A DNA stretch of 54,242 nucleotides from Arthrobacter sp. AFG7.2 (GCF_002892835.1 NZ_PJMB01000015.1:1-54242), one strand, 5' to 3'; shown: positions 40,182 through 48,632, numbered from the stretch's first letter. Numbers and translations: made by a program. Notes: generated from the sequence alone by a model not told the origin.

Positions 40182-40436
40182 ATGGCTACACCCCGCGTTG
40201 TCCTGATCACCAAAGCAGACTGCCACCTCTGTGAGGACGCGCGCGACGCCGTCACCCGGGTCACTGCCTCGCTGGGGCTTGAGTGGACCGAGGAAGTGGT
40301 GGACCACCAGCCGGAACTGCGCGAGCGCTACGCGGAGGAGATCCCTGTGGTCCTGGTGGACGGCGTGCAGCGCGATTTCTGGAAAATCGATGAAGCCCGG
40401 CTGGAACGCGTGCTCCAGCGGGCCATGGCGCAGTAG
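40182..40436 (+). CDS. Glutaredoxin-like protein
   Basis: An 84-residue thioredoxin-fold protein with the redox pair C14-H-L-C17 in TKADCHLCEDA and the cis-proline region EIPVVLVDG. This is the DUF836/glutaredoxin-2 subgroup that commonly precedes rex in actinobacteria. TACGGT 6 bases before the ATG suggests leaderless transcription; no ribosome site is visible. Rex follows on the same strand 104 bases later, so redox chemistry and NADH sensing are genetically linked. Confidence 0.87.
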   Translation: MATPRVVLITKADCHLCEDARDAVTRVTASLGLEWTEEVVDHQPELRERYAEEIPVVLVDGVQRDFWKIDEARLERVLQRAMAQ

Positions 40437-40540
40437 GGGACCGGTGCTCACGGCGGCGCGGGCGTTGGGGCAACTTGCTTTGATGGCATTGCCGATTGGG
40501 CCCTAGAGTGGAGTCACAACGCAATGCGAGGGAGGGGCTG

Positions 40541-41245
40541 GTGGCTTCGCTGGATTCGACTCCCCATGCTGTCCCGGACCTGCCGGGGACCCCCGGCGCA
40601 ACGGCCAAGCAGATTCCGCCCGCTGCAGTGGCCCGGCTGACCCTTTATCTGCGTGCCCTGAATACCCTCCTGGCCGAGGGCGTGGAACGCGTCTCCTCGG
40701 AGTCCCTGGCGGAGGCCTCCGGTGTTAGCTCCGCCACCCTGCGCAAGGACCTTTCGCATGTGGGGTCCTACGGCACCCGCGGTGTGGGCTATGAGGTGCA
40801 GTACCTGAGCCGGCACATCGCCGCTGCCTTGGGGCTCACCCATGACTGGAAAGTGGCAATCGTCGGCGCCGGCAACCTGGGCAAGGCCCTGGCGCGGTAT
40901 GGAGGTTTTGAATCCCGCGGGTTCGATGTCGTTGCCATTTTCGATGCAGACCAGATGGTGGTGGGAAACGAGGTTGGCTGGCTGCGCGTCAGCGACGTGG
41001 CGGATCTGGAAACTGTCCTGCACCGTACCGGAGCCAACATGGTGGTGCTGGCCCTTCCTGCGGCCGTTGCCCAGGACGTCTGTGACCGCGTGGTGGCAGC
41101 CGGCGTCCGGAGCGTCCTCAGTTTCGCTCCCGTGATGCTCCAGGTGCCGGAGGGAGTCAATCTCCGCAAGGTGGATATGGCCACCGAACTGCAGATCCTC
41201 GCCTACCACGCACAACGGGCGCAGGCCCCGGAACAGACCGCCTGA
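40541..41245 (+). CDS. rex: Redox-sensing transcriptional repressor Rex
   Basis: A 234-residue NADH/NAD+ sensor. The N-terminal winged helix is 'IPPAAVARLTLYLRALNTLLAEGVERVSSESLAEASGVSSATLRKDLSHVGSYGTRGVGYEV'. The Rossmann domain has VAIVGAGNLGKALARYGGF, followed by a C-terminal helix for domain swapping. It represses respiratory and fermentative genes when NADH is low. GTG at 40541 is chosen because GAGGGA/GGGG lies just before it; the longer in-frame start adds 15 unconserved residues. In Streptomyces rex is followed by hemA; here the next gene is convergent, so that linkage is broken. Confidence 0.93.
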   Translation: MASLDSTPHAVPDLPGTPGATAKQIPPAAVARLTLYLRALNTLLAEGVERVSSESLAEASGVSSATLRKDLSHVGSYGTRGVGYEVQYLSRHIAAALGLTHDWKVAIVGAGNLGKALARYGGFESRGFDVVAIFDADQMVVGNEVGWLRVSDVADLETVLHRTGANMVVLALPAAVAQDVCDRVVAAGVRSVLSFAPVMLQVPEGVNLRKVDMATELQILAYHAQRAQAPEQTA

Positions 41246-41314
41246 CTGCAACTGGCGGTACTGGCTTCTCAGCCATTCCGGGGCCCACGCCCGCAGGATT
41301 TTGGTGCTTGGGGG

Positions 41315-42085
41315 TTACCGGCCGTAGGGGTTGCCCATGTTGCTGCCGTACGGGTTGCCGAACGGCTGCTGCCTCCGGAAGTACGGAGCGGCCGCCGGCA
41401 GGTAGAGCAGCACGATCGCCGCAATGCCCAGCAGGGTGCCGATGGTTGCAAAGCTGGGCGGGCCGAAGAGGCTGAACACGGACAGGGCCGCGAAGACGGT
41501 GCCCAGGATGCGTGCCCAGTTCTTGCCCTTGCGGACGAAGAACGCCACCAGCAGGTAGAGGGCAAGTCCGATGATGGCGAACACCACCAGTGTTCCGGCG
41601 ATCACACCCTTCATATCCTCGTACGTGACGCCCGCCCCGCTGCCCTCGATCTGGTCCTCGAACGCGTTGCGGAACATGGGGTCGTCCAGCGTGGTGAGGC
41701 CGGTGAGCATCGAGATGACGAAGATCGCGGCTGCCGCGATGAGGAGCCAGAACGAAATGTTGACCAGCTGCGGAACGCCCGCGCTTCCGGTCGGCTGTGG
41801 CTGCTCAGAGGGGTACTGCGCGTAGGGTGACTGGCCGTAGGGCTGCTGGCCGTAACCGGGAGCGGCCGGCGGGTTCTGGCCGAAATGCGGCGGGTTTTGC
41901 CCGTATTGCGGCGGGTTCTGGCCATACTGCGGGGCGCCCGACTGGCCGTACTGCGGTGGGTTCTGGCCATACTGCGGGGTACCGGACTGCTGGCCATACT
42001 GCGGCGCGTTCTGGCCGTAGCGGGGAGCCTGGCCGCCGGACTCGGGATCGTTCGGAACGGGAGGCGGGACGGGGGGAGTACTCAT
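41315..42085 (-). CDS. Membrane protein with YGQ-repeat N-terminal tail
   Basis: A 256-residue protein. Residues 1-100 are a low-complexity, Pro/Gln/Tyr-rich cytoplasmic tail with repeated PQYGQ, NPPQYGQ and related units. Three or four hydrophobic segments follow (about residues 108-130, 160-182, 186-206 and 212-228). The tail looks like an intrinsically disordered, prion-like region; such tails are common in actinobacterial envelope proteins. The ATG at 42085 follows AAAGGACC. Function is unknown. The gene downstream of it (convergent) is rex, and the gene upstream encodes another small membrane protein of similar layout. Confidence 0.8.
   Translation of the reverse strand: MSTPPVPPPVPNDPESGGQAPRYGQNAPQYGQQSGTPQYGQNPPQYGQSGAPQYGQNPPQYGQNPPHFGQNPPAAPGYGQQPYGQSPYAQYPSEQPQPTGSAGVPQLVNISFWLLIAAAAIFVISMLTGLTTLDDPMFRNAFEDQIEGSGAGVTYEDMKGVIAGTLVVFAIIGLALYLLVAFFVRKGKNWARILGTVFAALSVFSLFGPPSFATIGTLLGIAAIVLLYLPAAAPYFRRQQPFGNPYGSNMGNPYGR
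41809..42031 (-). repeat. Degenerate coding repeats for PQYGQ units
   Basis: Imperfect direct repeats of about 21 bases, with seven or more NPPQYGQ/SGAPQYGQ-like units, lie within the tail of the membrane protein gene. They are in frame and could expand or contract by slippage. Confidence 0.75.
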
Positions 42086-42194
42086 GAGCGGTCCTTTTGC
42101 GTGTCGGGTTCCATATAGGTCGCCGGGATCGGTCAAGTCCCCTACCCCCAGCATCACTTAAGTCCACCGTACCCCCGGGCGGTTGCCTTGTGGG

Positions 42195-42662
42195 TCATTC
42201 GGAAGAGGTATTCCCGGAGGACCGCGCCGCCGCGAAGTGGGCCTGGGAATTGGGCAGCCACAAAAGGACGGTTGCTGCCAGGCTGATAAGGAAGCCGGCC
42301 CAGTTTCCGCCCTGGCCCACGCCGATTATGGCGTTAACCACGGCCAGGACGAGGGTGGCACCGGTGAGTGCCGTCAGGCCCAGCCTTGCCCAGCGCTTGC
42401 CCTCCTTCATGGCCAGGGCAAAGACGATCTGCGTTGCGCCCACGGCTGCCGCCAGCACCATCAGCAGCAGCACCAGAGTGGCCGCTCCGGGCGCGGCGGC
42501 GAAGAGCACCAGCGATGCCAGCATGCCGAGTATTCCGCCCAGCAGGCCAAGGATGCCGCCCACAAACCAGATCCAGAAGGAGACCTTGAGTTCGGTGGGA
42601 AGGCCCGCCACCAGGAACATCCGGGCAAAACCTGTGCGGGGCACCCTTGAAGAGTTGCTCAT
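42195..42662 (-). CDS. Small integral membrane protein
   Basis: A 155-residue protein with four hydrophobic segments (about residues 28-50, 54-80, 92-112 and 122-142) and no recognisable catalytic motif. The pattern 'WIWFVGGILGLLGGILGMLASLVLF...ALAMKEGKRWARLGLTALTGA' resembles the membrane part of the YGQ-tail protein encoded next to it ('VRKGKNWARILGTVFAALS'). The two may be distant paralogues. The ATG at 42662 has GAGGG 3 bases upstream and TACAGT 7 bases upstream, so it may be leaderless. Function is unknown. Confidence 0.7.
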   Translation of the reverse strand: MSNSSRVPRTGFARMFLVAGLPTELKVSFWIWFVGGILGLLGGILGMLASLVLFAAAPGAATLVLLLMVLAAAVGATQIVFALAMKEGKRWARLGLTALTGATLVLAVVNAIIGVGQGGNWAGFLISLAATVLLWLPNSQAHFAAARSSGNTSSE

Positions 42663-42715
42663 GGCCCTCACTGTAAACCCCGGCCGGGCCAAGGTTGAGC
42701 AGCGGTGTTAAAGGA

Positions 42716-42759
42716 CTGCACCCCGGCAGTGGACTGGGGAGTCCACTGCCGGGGTGCAG
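42716..42759. terminator. Perfect 20-bp hairpin downstream of the YceI gene
   Basis: CTGCACCCCGGCAGTGGACT and its exact complement flank a 4-base loop (GGGG). It begins 11 bases beyond the YceI stop on the minus strand and is followed there by TCCTTTAA. It is the strongest hairpin seen in the window. Confidence 0.85.
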
Positions 42760-42769
42760 GAGGGAAGAA

Positions 42770-43318
42770 TTACGCTGCGGGGGCGATGAAGGCGAGTTCG
42801 AGGTTGATGGCAACCTTGTCGCTGACCAGGACGCCGCCGGTTTCCAGGACCGCGTTCCAGGTCAGGCCAAAGTCCTTGCGGCTGATGGTGGTTTCAGCAG
42901 AGACACCGGCGCGGGTGTTGCCGAACGGGTCTACGGCCACACCGTTGAACTCGGTGTCAAGGGTGACGGGGCGGGTAACACCCTTGATGGTCAGGTCGCC
43001 GGACAGCTCGTAGCTGTTGCCCTTGGCCACCAGGCCGTTGGACACGAAGGAGATTTCCGGAAACTTCTCCACGTCGAAGAAGTCCTCGCCCTTGACGTGG
43101 CCGTCGCGGTTGGCATCGCCGGAATCAAAGCTGGCGGTGTTGATGGTGGCGTTGATCCTGGCGCCGGTGACGTCCTCGGGGAGGTCCAGGGTTGCTGCGG
43201 CCTCGGTGAACTGGCCGCGGACCTTGCTGATGCCTGCGTGGCGGACCGTGAAGCCGATCTCGCTGTGGGAGTTGTCGAGGGTCCAGGTGCCGGTGGTGAC
43301 GTCTGCGGGAAGTGCCAT
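42770..43318 (-). CDS. YceI family protein
   Basis: A 182-residue lipocalin-like beta-barrel protein. The family signature is complete: 'GTWTLDNSHSEIGFTVRHAGISKVRGQF', 'ASFDSGDANRDGHVKGEDFFDVEKFPEISFVS', and 'LTIKGVTRPVTLDTEFNGV...GVSAETTISRKDFGLTWN'. Relatives bind isoprenoid chains such as polyprenols. There is no signal peptide, in contrast to the periplasmic Escherichia coli YceI, as usual for actinobacterial versions. AAGGAGC precedes the ATG. Two TTGAA-type palindromes at 43362-43389 suggest MarR-type control, often linked to oxidative or acid stress. Confidence 0.93.
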   Translation of the reverse strand: MALPADVTTGTWTLDNSHSEIGFTVRHAGISKVRGQFTEAAATLDLPEDVTGARINATINTASFDSGDANRDGHVKGEDFFDVEKFPEISFVSNGLVAKGNSYELSGDLTIKGVTRPVTLDTEFNGVAVDPFGNTRAGVSAETTISRKDFGLTWNAVLETGGVLVSDKVAINLELAFIAPAA

Positions 43319-43361
43319 GATGTTGCTCCTTGGTGTGCGTGCTCAGGGATGAAACGTACTC

Positions 43362-43389
43362 TTGAAACTTCATCGGTTGAAGTATCAAC
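43362..43389. promoter_or_regulatory. Tandem TTGAA-type palindromes (MarR-like operator) upstream of yceI
   Basis: TTGAAACTTCA (43362-43372) and GTTGAAGTATCAAC (43376-43389) are adjacent imperfect palindromes 44-71 bases upstream of the YceI start. A further dyad ATGCATTTGCAT lies at 43413-43424. The spacing fits binding of two MarR-type dimers; no MarR gene is in the window. Confidence 0.45.
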
Positions 43390-43521
43390 TAACTGCTGCA
43401 TCTACTATAAACATGCATTTGCATCTTTTGTTCCCGATCCCGGAACATTTCTTCACAAACTTCAGTTCTACTCTTTGTAGAAGATTTCGGATCGCACGCC
43501 ATCTTTGAGAAACTGGTAAAC

Positions 43522-44202
43522 ATGCCCCAAGCCACTGTCCATCTGCTCCGCCATGGCGAGGTCCACAATCCCGACGGCGTCCTCTATGGACGGCTGCCCG
43601 AATTCCACCTCTCCGAACTGGGGCAGGAGATGGCCCGCACCCTCGCCGCGCACTTCAGCCGGCGCGTCTCGGAAGGCGCCCGGATCACTTACCTGGCGGC
43701 CTCTCCGCTGGACCGTGCGCAGGAAACTGCCCGGCCGACGTCGGACGCCCTGAACCTGCGGATCCACACGGACGAGCGCATCATCGAGGCGGAAAACTAC
43801 TTCGAGGGAATGAGAGTCACCAAGGCTGAGCTCCGCCGCCCCAAGCACTGGCCCCGGCTGGTTAACCCGCTGCGGCCTTCCTGGGGCGAGCCTTACAGGA
43901 ACCAGGCTTCCCGGGTGATGGAAGCGGTGCAGGAAGCGCGCCTGCAAGCTATCGAGCTGGCAGCCGGCGACTTTGGAACAGACGGGCCTGAAGCCATTAT
44001 GGTGAGCCACCAGCTCCCCATCTGGGCCACGCGTCTGAGCGCCGAGGGAAAGCCGCTCTGGCATGACCCGCGCAAGCGCGAATGCACCCTGACGTCGATC
44101 ACCTCGCTGGTGTTTGACGACTCCGGGGCGCTCCTCCGCGTGAAGTACAGCGAACCGGCGGCCTCCCTCCTTCCCGGTGCCGCCAGCACCCCTGGAGCCT
44201 AG
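43522..44202 (+). CDS. Histidine phosphatase family protein (phosphoglycerate mutase-like)
   Basis: A 226-residue member of the histidine phosphatase superfamily with the catalytic RHG at residues 10-12 (VHLLRHGEVHNPDGVLYGRLPEFHLSELG) and the second histidine in MVSHQLPIW. The actual substrate is unknown; it is not the glycolytic mutase. It is the first gene of a five-gene operon for cytochrome c maturation. Mycobacterium tuberculosis has the same order (a phosphatase, a thioredoxin-like protein, CcdA, ResB and CcsA), so the linkage is ancient. The ResA-like gene begins 2 bases after its stop. Confidence 0.88.
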   Translation: MPQATVHLLRHGEVHNPDGVLYGRLPEFHLSELGQEMARTLAAHFSRRVSEGARITYLAASPLDRAQETARPTSDALNLRIHTDERIIEAENYFEGMRVTKAELRRPKHWPRLVNPLRPSWGEPYRNQASRVMEAVQEARLQAIELAAGDFGTDGPEAIMVSHQLPIWATRLSAEGKPLWHDPRKRECTLTSITSLVFDDSGALLRVKYSEPAASLLPGAASTPGA

Positions 44203-44204
44203 TA

Positions 44205-44819
44205 GTGACCGACCTTAATCCCTTTGCTTCCCGCCGCAGCCTGCTTGCTGCCGGCGGCCTGGCCCTCACTGCCCTGACCCTGGGCCTCTCCGGCTGCGCG
44301 CAGGAGGATGCCCTGGCGCAGCAGGCCAAGGCAGGGGACAACAAAAACTATGTTGCCGGCGACGGCTCCGTAACCGAGTTTGCCGCCGGGGACCGCAAGT
44401 CCGCCATCCAGGTGAACGGCACGCTGTTCAACGGCACTGCCGTGACACCTGCCGATTTCCAGGGCAAGGTGACGGTCCTGAACTTCTGGTTTGCTGCCTG
44501 CGCCCCCTGCCGCGTCGAAGCTCCCATCCTCGAAGAGCTGCACCAGGAGTATAAAGACGAAGGCGTGCAGTTCTTAGGCGTCAACCTCCGGGACGAGAAA
44601 GCTACCGCCGAGGCTTTTGAAAACACCTTCAACCTGACCTATCCGAGCTTTGATGACAAGAACGGCGGCGTCCTCCTGGCTGTTTCCGGGCTGGTCCCGC
44701 CAGGCGCGGTGCCAACCACCCTGGTCCTCGACAAGGAGGGCCGCGTAGCTTCGCGTGTCCTCGGCGAGGTCCAGAAGGGCACGCTTAAAGCCCTCATCAC
44801 GGCCGCCGTGGCAGAGTAG
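44205..44819 (+). CDS. resA: ResA-like thiol-disulfide oxidoreductase lipoprotein
   Basis: A 204-residue membrane-anchored thioredoxin. The signal has a twin arginine (ASRRSLLAAGGLALTALTLGL) and a lipobox LSGC. The active site is C99-A-P-C102 in FWFAACAPCRVEAPIL, and cis-proline is in GAVPTTLVLD. It reduces the CXXCH motif of apocytochrome c outside the membrane before heme attachment, using electrons from CcdA. It starts with GTG 2 bases after the phosphatase stop, and CcdA follows after 14 bases. Confidence 0.92.
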   Translation: MTDLNPFASRRSLLAAGGLALTALTLGLSGCAQEDALAQQAKAGDNKNYVAGDGSVTEFAAGDRKSAIQVNGTLFNGTAVTPADFQGKVTVLNFWFAACAPCRVEAPILEELHQEYKDEGVQFLGVNLRDEKATAEAFENTFNLTYPSFDDKNGGVLLAVSGLVPPGAVPTTLVLDKEGRVASRVLGEVQKGTLKALITAAVAE

Positions 44820-44833
44820 CGGCGGTCCGGACC

Positions 44834-45589
44834 GTGAACAGCCCCTTCGCTGAAGCCATCTTGAACGGCTCGCTCCTGCTTGCCATTCCGGTTGCACTGC
44901 TGGCAGGACTGGTCTCCTTCCTGTCTCCTTGTGTGCTGCCGCTGGTTCCGGGCTACCTGGGGTACGTCACGGGGTTGAGCGGCGTGGACCTGGAGAAGCA
45001 GAAGCGCGGCCGGATGCTGCTGGGAATCGGCTTGTTCGTCCTGGGCTTCTCCGTGATCTTCGTCCTGCTGGGCGGCGCTTTCGGCCAGTTGGGCACCCTC
45101 ATCACAGGATCCCGGAACGCGTGGATCACCCAGCTCCTGGGCATCCTGGTGATCATCATGGGCGTGGTGTTCATGGGCGGGTTCGGCTGGCTGCAGCGCG
45201 ACGCCAAGATCCATGCGAAGCCGCCCGCCGGGCTCTGGGGAGCGCCGCTGCTGGGCCTGACCTTCGGGCTGGGCTGGGCTCCGTGCATCGGACCCACCTA
45301 CTCAGCCGTCCAGCTGTTGAGCCTCTCCGGAGGGTCCTCAGCCGCCAAAGGTGCCTTCCTGGCCTTTGTCTACAGCCTCGGGCTGGGCATCCCCTTCCTG
45401 TTGATCGCACTGGCGGTCCGGCGGGGGATGGGGGTCATGACGTTCTTCAGGAAGCACCGCCTGGCCATCCAACGCACCGGCGGGGGAATCCTGGTGGTGC
45501 TGGGCCTGCTCATGGCCAGCGGGGTCTGGGGTGCCTGGGTGACCGAGCTCCAATACTGGTTCCAAACCGATGTGAAGTTGCCAATCTGA
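44834..45589 (+). CDS. ccdA: Cytochrome c biogenesis protein CcdA
   Basis: A 251-residue membrane protein with six hydrophobic segments. The conserved cysteines lie in 'GLVSFLSPCVLPLVPGYLGYVTGLSG' and 'FGLGWAPCIGPTYSAV', the pair that carries reducing equivalents from cytoplasmic thioredoxin to ResA. GTG start; the ATG of resB overlaps its stop (TGATG). This family also supplies electrons to other extracytoplasmic thiol proteins. Confidence 0.95.
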   Translation: MNSPFAEAILNGSLLLAIPVALLAGLVSFLSPCVLPLVPGYLGYVTGLSGVDLEKQKRGRMLLGIGLFVLGFSVIFVLLGGAFGQLGTLITGSRNAWITQLLGILVIIMGVVFMGGFGWLQRDAKIHAKPPAGLWGAPLLGLTFGLGWAPCIGPTYSAVQLLSLSGGSSAAKGAFLAFVYSLGLGIPFLLIALAVRRGMGVMTFFRKHRLAIQRTGGGILVVLGLLMASGVWGAWVTELQYWFQTDVKLPI

Positions 45590-47364
45590 TGAGCGAGCGC
45601 GTGAACATAAAGAAGAAGTCGTCCTCCCCGGAGCCTGGTACCAAGGTGTCGGACGTGAAGGCCGACGCCGCGCTGCCGGCCCTCGGGCCCAAGGAGATGT
45701 TCCGCTGGGCCTGGACCCAGCTGACCAGCATGCGCACAGCGCTGTTCCTGCTGCTGCTCCTCGCCGTGGCGGCAGTTCCTGGCTCCCTGTTCCCGCAGCG
45801 TCCTGCGAACCCGGCGATTGTCACGCAGTACATCAAGGACAACCCCAGCTACGGCGAGCTGCTGGACACCCTCCAGCTGTACGACGTCTACTCCTCGGCC
45901 TGGTTCTCCGCCATCTACCTGCTGCTCTTTATCTCCCTGATCGGCTGCGTGGTGCCCCGCGCGATCGCCCACTACAAGGCGATGCGCTCCCAGCCGCCGC
46001 GTACCCCCAAACGGCTGTCCCGCCTCCCCGAGTACGGGACCCTGGTGGTTCCGGCCCGGGCCGGCCTCCCGGCGTCGGACGCCATCCACAGCGCCGCCGG
46101 ACTGCTGAAGAAGCGCGGCTACCGCGTTGAGGTGCGGGACGACGACGGCGCGCGGCCGTCTTTGGGTGCCGAGCGCGGCTTCCTGAAGGAAGTAGGCAAC
46201 CTGGTCTTCCACACGTCACTCATCGGCGTGCTGGTATCAGTGGCCGTCGGCGGCCTGTTCGGCTACAGCGGGCAGCGGATCCTGGTGGAGGGCGACACCT
46301 TCGTGAACACCCTGGTGGGTTACGACCAGTTCACCCCAGGGACCAATTTCGAGGCCAGCCGGCTCCAGCCGTACTCCATCCAGCTGGACAAATTCGACAT
46401 CACGTTCGACCGCGAGTCCGAGGGCAAGTTCGGCCAGCCCATCGACTTCACAGCCGCGGTAACCACCAAGGAAAACCCGGACGCACCTGCCCGGCAGGAA
46501 ACCCTGAAGGTGAATGATCCCGTCACCCTGGGCGGCACCAGCATCTACCTCACCGGCAACGGCTACGCCCCGGTGGTGACCATCCGGGACGGTGCGGGCA
46601 ACGTGGCCATGCAGGGTCCGGTGGTGGCCAAGCTGCAGGGGGACAACTACTACTCCTCCGTGGTGATCAAGGTCCCGGACGCCAAACCTGACCAGCTGGG
46701 ATTCGCCGGCTTCTTCCTCCCCACCGCCTTCGTCACCGATGAAGGAGTTTCCTTCAGCGGGGACCCGGAGCTCTTCAACCCGCAGCTCACCCTCAACTCC
46801 TTCTATGGAGACCTTGGCCTGGATGACGGAGCTCCGCAGAACGTCTTCGAACTGGACGTCAAGGACCTCACGCCTTTGAACGCGCGGAACCTGGATGCCG
46901 GCGGTATCACGCTCGGGCCCGGCTCCAGCTATACCCTGCCGGACGGCAAAGGAACCATCAGCTTTGACGGCGTCAAGCGGTACATCGGCGTGGACATCCA
47001 CCACAACCCCGGCCAGCTCTACGCCCTGATTTTCGCGCTCCTGGCAGTGGCCGGCCTGATCCTCTCGCTCTACGTCAACCGCCGCCGCGTGTGGGTCCGT
47101 ACGGGCACCCACGAGGACGGACGGACCATGGTTGAGTACGGACTCCTGGCCCGGGGCGAGGACCATCGCCTTGCTGCCGAAGCGGCAGCCCTCCGGAAGC
47201 TGTTGGCCGAGGAGTGGCAGCTGGACCCCGATTCGGCCCCGCCCCAGCCGGAGTCCTCACAGCAAACTCCCAGCCATCCGGGCGAGAATAGCTCGGGCTC
47301 CGGCGAAACCGCACGCCCAGTCACCACCCCAGCAGGCCCCACCGGGCCCGAAAAGGACCAGTAA
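45589..47364 (+). CDS. resB: Cytochrome c biogenesis protein ResB
   Basis: A 591-residue membrane protein of System II. Its N-terminus 'FRWAWTQLTSMRTALFLLLLLAVAAVPGSLFPQRP' and the following 'YDVYSSAWFSAIYLLLFISLIGCVVPRAIAHY' are typical. A third segment at about residue 206 (LVFHTSLIGVLVSVAVGGLFG) and a last one at about 470 frame a large extracytoplasmic domain. With CcsB it forms the heme lyase. A C-terminal Ser/Pro-rich tail of about 50 residues is less conserved. The ATG at 45589 is chosen because of the TGATG overlap with ccdA; its stop overlaps the CcsB start (TAATG). Confidence 0.94.
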   Translation: MSERVNIKKKSSSPEPGTKVSDVKADAALPALGPKEMFRWAWTQLTSMRTALFLLLLLAVAAVPGSLFPQRPANPAIVTQYIKDNPSYGELLDTLQLYDVYSSAWFSAIYLLLFISLIGCVVPRAIAHYKAMRSQPPRTPKRLSRLPEYGTLVVPARAGLPASDAIHSAAGLLKKRGYRVEVRDDDGARPSLGAERGFLKEVGNLVFHTSLIGVLVSVAVGGLFGYSGQRILVEGDTFVNTLVGYDQFTPGTNFEASRLQPYSIQLDKFDITFDRESEGKFGQPIDFTAAVTTKENPDAPARQETLKVNDPVTLGGTSIYLTGNGYAPVVTIRDGAGNVAMQGPVVAKLQGDNYYSSVVIKVPDAKPDQLGFAGFFLPTAFVTDEGVSFSGDPELFNPQLTLNSFYGDLGLDDGAPQNVFELDVKDLTPLNARNLDAGGITLGPGSSYTLPDGKGTISFDGVKRYIGVDIHHNPGQLYALIFALLAVAGLILSLYVNRRRVWVRTGTHEDGRTMVEYGLLARGEDHRLAAEAAALRKLLAEEWQLDPDSAPPQPESSQQTPSHPGENSSGSGETARPVTTPAGPTGPEKDQ

Positions 47365-48482
47365 TGCCGTACGGAATCAACGAAACCATGGGCCAGTACA
47401 GCGAACTCTTTATGCTGCTGGCGGCAGGCACGTACACGGTGGCCTTCATCGCTTTTGCCTGGGACCTGGCCAGGAGCAGCAAGGCGCTCAACGCCATTGA
47501 CCTCAGGGCCGCACAGGCAAGCAAGGCCGGGACCGAAGACGGAACCAGAATTCCCGTTGCGGCCGGGATCGCGACGGCTGCCGGCAGCGCCGGAGCCCGC
47601 GGTGAGTCCCGCCTTGCCGGACCGGCGGACCGTGCTGAACGTCCGACGTCGGCCTCTGCTTCAGGCGGCAACGCTGCAGGGGGTGCGATGACGGCTGACG
47701 GTGACATGAAGTACGCAAACGTGCGCCGCGCTCCTGCCCGCGTTGCCGTGGCCCTGACGGTCCTCGGTGCGTTGATTCACGGCGCCGGCGTGGTGACCCG
47801 CGCACTCGGTGCAGGACGCGTTCCCTGGGGCAACATGTACGAGTTCCTCACCACCGGCGCCTTTGTGGCGGTGGCAGTGTTCCTGCTGGTGCTGATCCGC
47901 CGCGACCTCCGGTTCCTGGGCACCTTTGTGGTTGGCCTGGCCATCGTCATGCTGGTGGCCGCTTCCGTGGCTTACTGGACGCCCGTGGGACACCTGGTTC
48001 CCGCACTCCAGAGCTACTGGCTGATCATCCACGTCTCCATTGCCGTGCTGTCTTCCGCACTGTTCACGCTGACGTTCGCGATGTCCGCGCTGCAGCTTGT
48101 CCAGTCCCACCGCCAGAAGACCGTAGCCGCCGGCGGGACCGACAAGCTTGGTTTCATGCGCCTGGTTCCGTCCGCGCTGAGCCTGGAGAACCTGTCCTAC
48201 CGCATCAACGCCATCGCCTTCATCGGCTGGACCTTCACCCTCATGTTCGGTGCCATCTGGGCGGAGAAGGCCTGGGGACGCTTCTGGGGCTGGGACACCA
48301 AGGAAGTGTGGACCTTCGTGATCTGGGTGGTTTACGCCGGCTACCTCCACGCCCGGGCTACCCGTGGCTGGACCGGAACCCGGGCGGCCTGGCTGTCGAT
48401 CGTGGGTTACCTGTGCGTCGTTTTCAACTTCACCATCGTGAACCAGTTCTTCAACGGACTCCACTCGTATTCCGGCCTCTGA
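47364..48482 (+). CDS. ccsB: Cytochrome c biogenesis protein CcsB/ResC
   Basis: A 372-residue polytopic protein, the heme-handling half of the System II cytochrome c synthase. The tryptophan-rich heme-binding region reads 'WGRFWGWDTKEVWTFVIWVVYAGYLHARATRGW'. Putative heme-ligand histidines are in 'LIHGAGVVTR', 'LIIHVSIAVL' and 'LHARATRGW'. After the first membrane segment there is a long Ala/Gly-rich insertion (about residues 45-105) that looks disordered and lineage-specific. It is coupled to resB by TAATG. It ends the operon; a short dyad at 48500-48517 may terminate it. Confidence 0.94.
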   Translation: MPYGINETMGQYSELFMLLAAGTYTVAFIAFAWDLARSSKALNAIDLRAAQASKAGTEDGTRIPVAAGIATAAGSAGARGESRLAGPADRAERPTSASASGGNAAGGAMTADGDMKYANVRRAPARVAVALTVLGALIHGAGVVTRALGAGRVPWGNMYEFLTTGAFVAVAVFLLVLIRRDLRFLGTFVVGLAIVMLVAASVAYWTPVGHLVPALQSYWLIIHVSIAVLSSALFTLTFAMSALQLVQSHRQKTVAAGGTDKLGFMRLVPSALSLENLSYRINAIAFIGWTFTLMFGAIWAEKAWGRFWGWDTKEVWTFVIWVVYAGYLHARATRGWTGTRAAWLSIVGYLCVVFNFTIVNQFFNGLHSYSGL

Positions 48483-48632
48483 GCAGGGAGTCCACAGCGG
48501 CCCCGGGTACCAGGGGCAACAGCACATCGTTGTAGCAGCAGGGGTGTTCCCGCCCTCCTGGGGATGCTACGTTGGTTTCGTGCGCCCGTAATGAAGTTTG
48601 CTGGCGGAACAACAGTTTTTCCTGAGGTACCC
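48483..48632. other. Intergenic region before the Hsp70 gene
   Basis: This 150-base region holds a short dyad (GCCCC at 48500-48504 and GGGGC at 48513-48517) that could end the cytochrome c operon. It must also hold the promoter of the Hsp70 cluster, but I see no consensus -35/-10 pair. An alternative sigma factor is possible. Confidence 0.4.

Noticed and set aside
41809..42031. Direct repeats that might suggest a CRISPR array
   Set aside because: The repeats are degenerate, in frame and encode PQYGQ peptide units; there are no unique spacers or cas genes.
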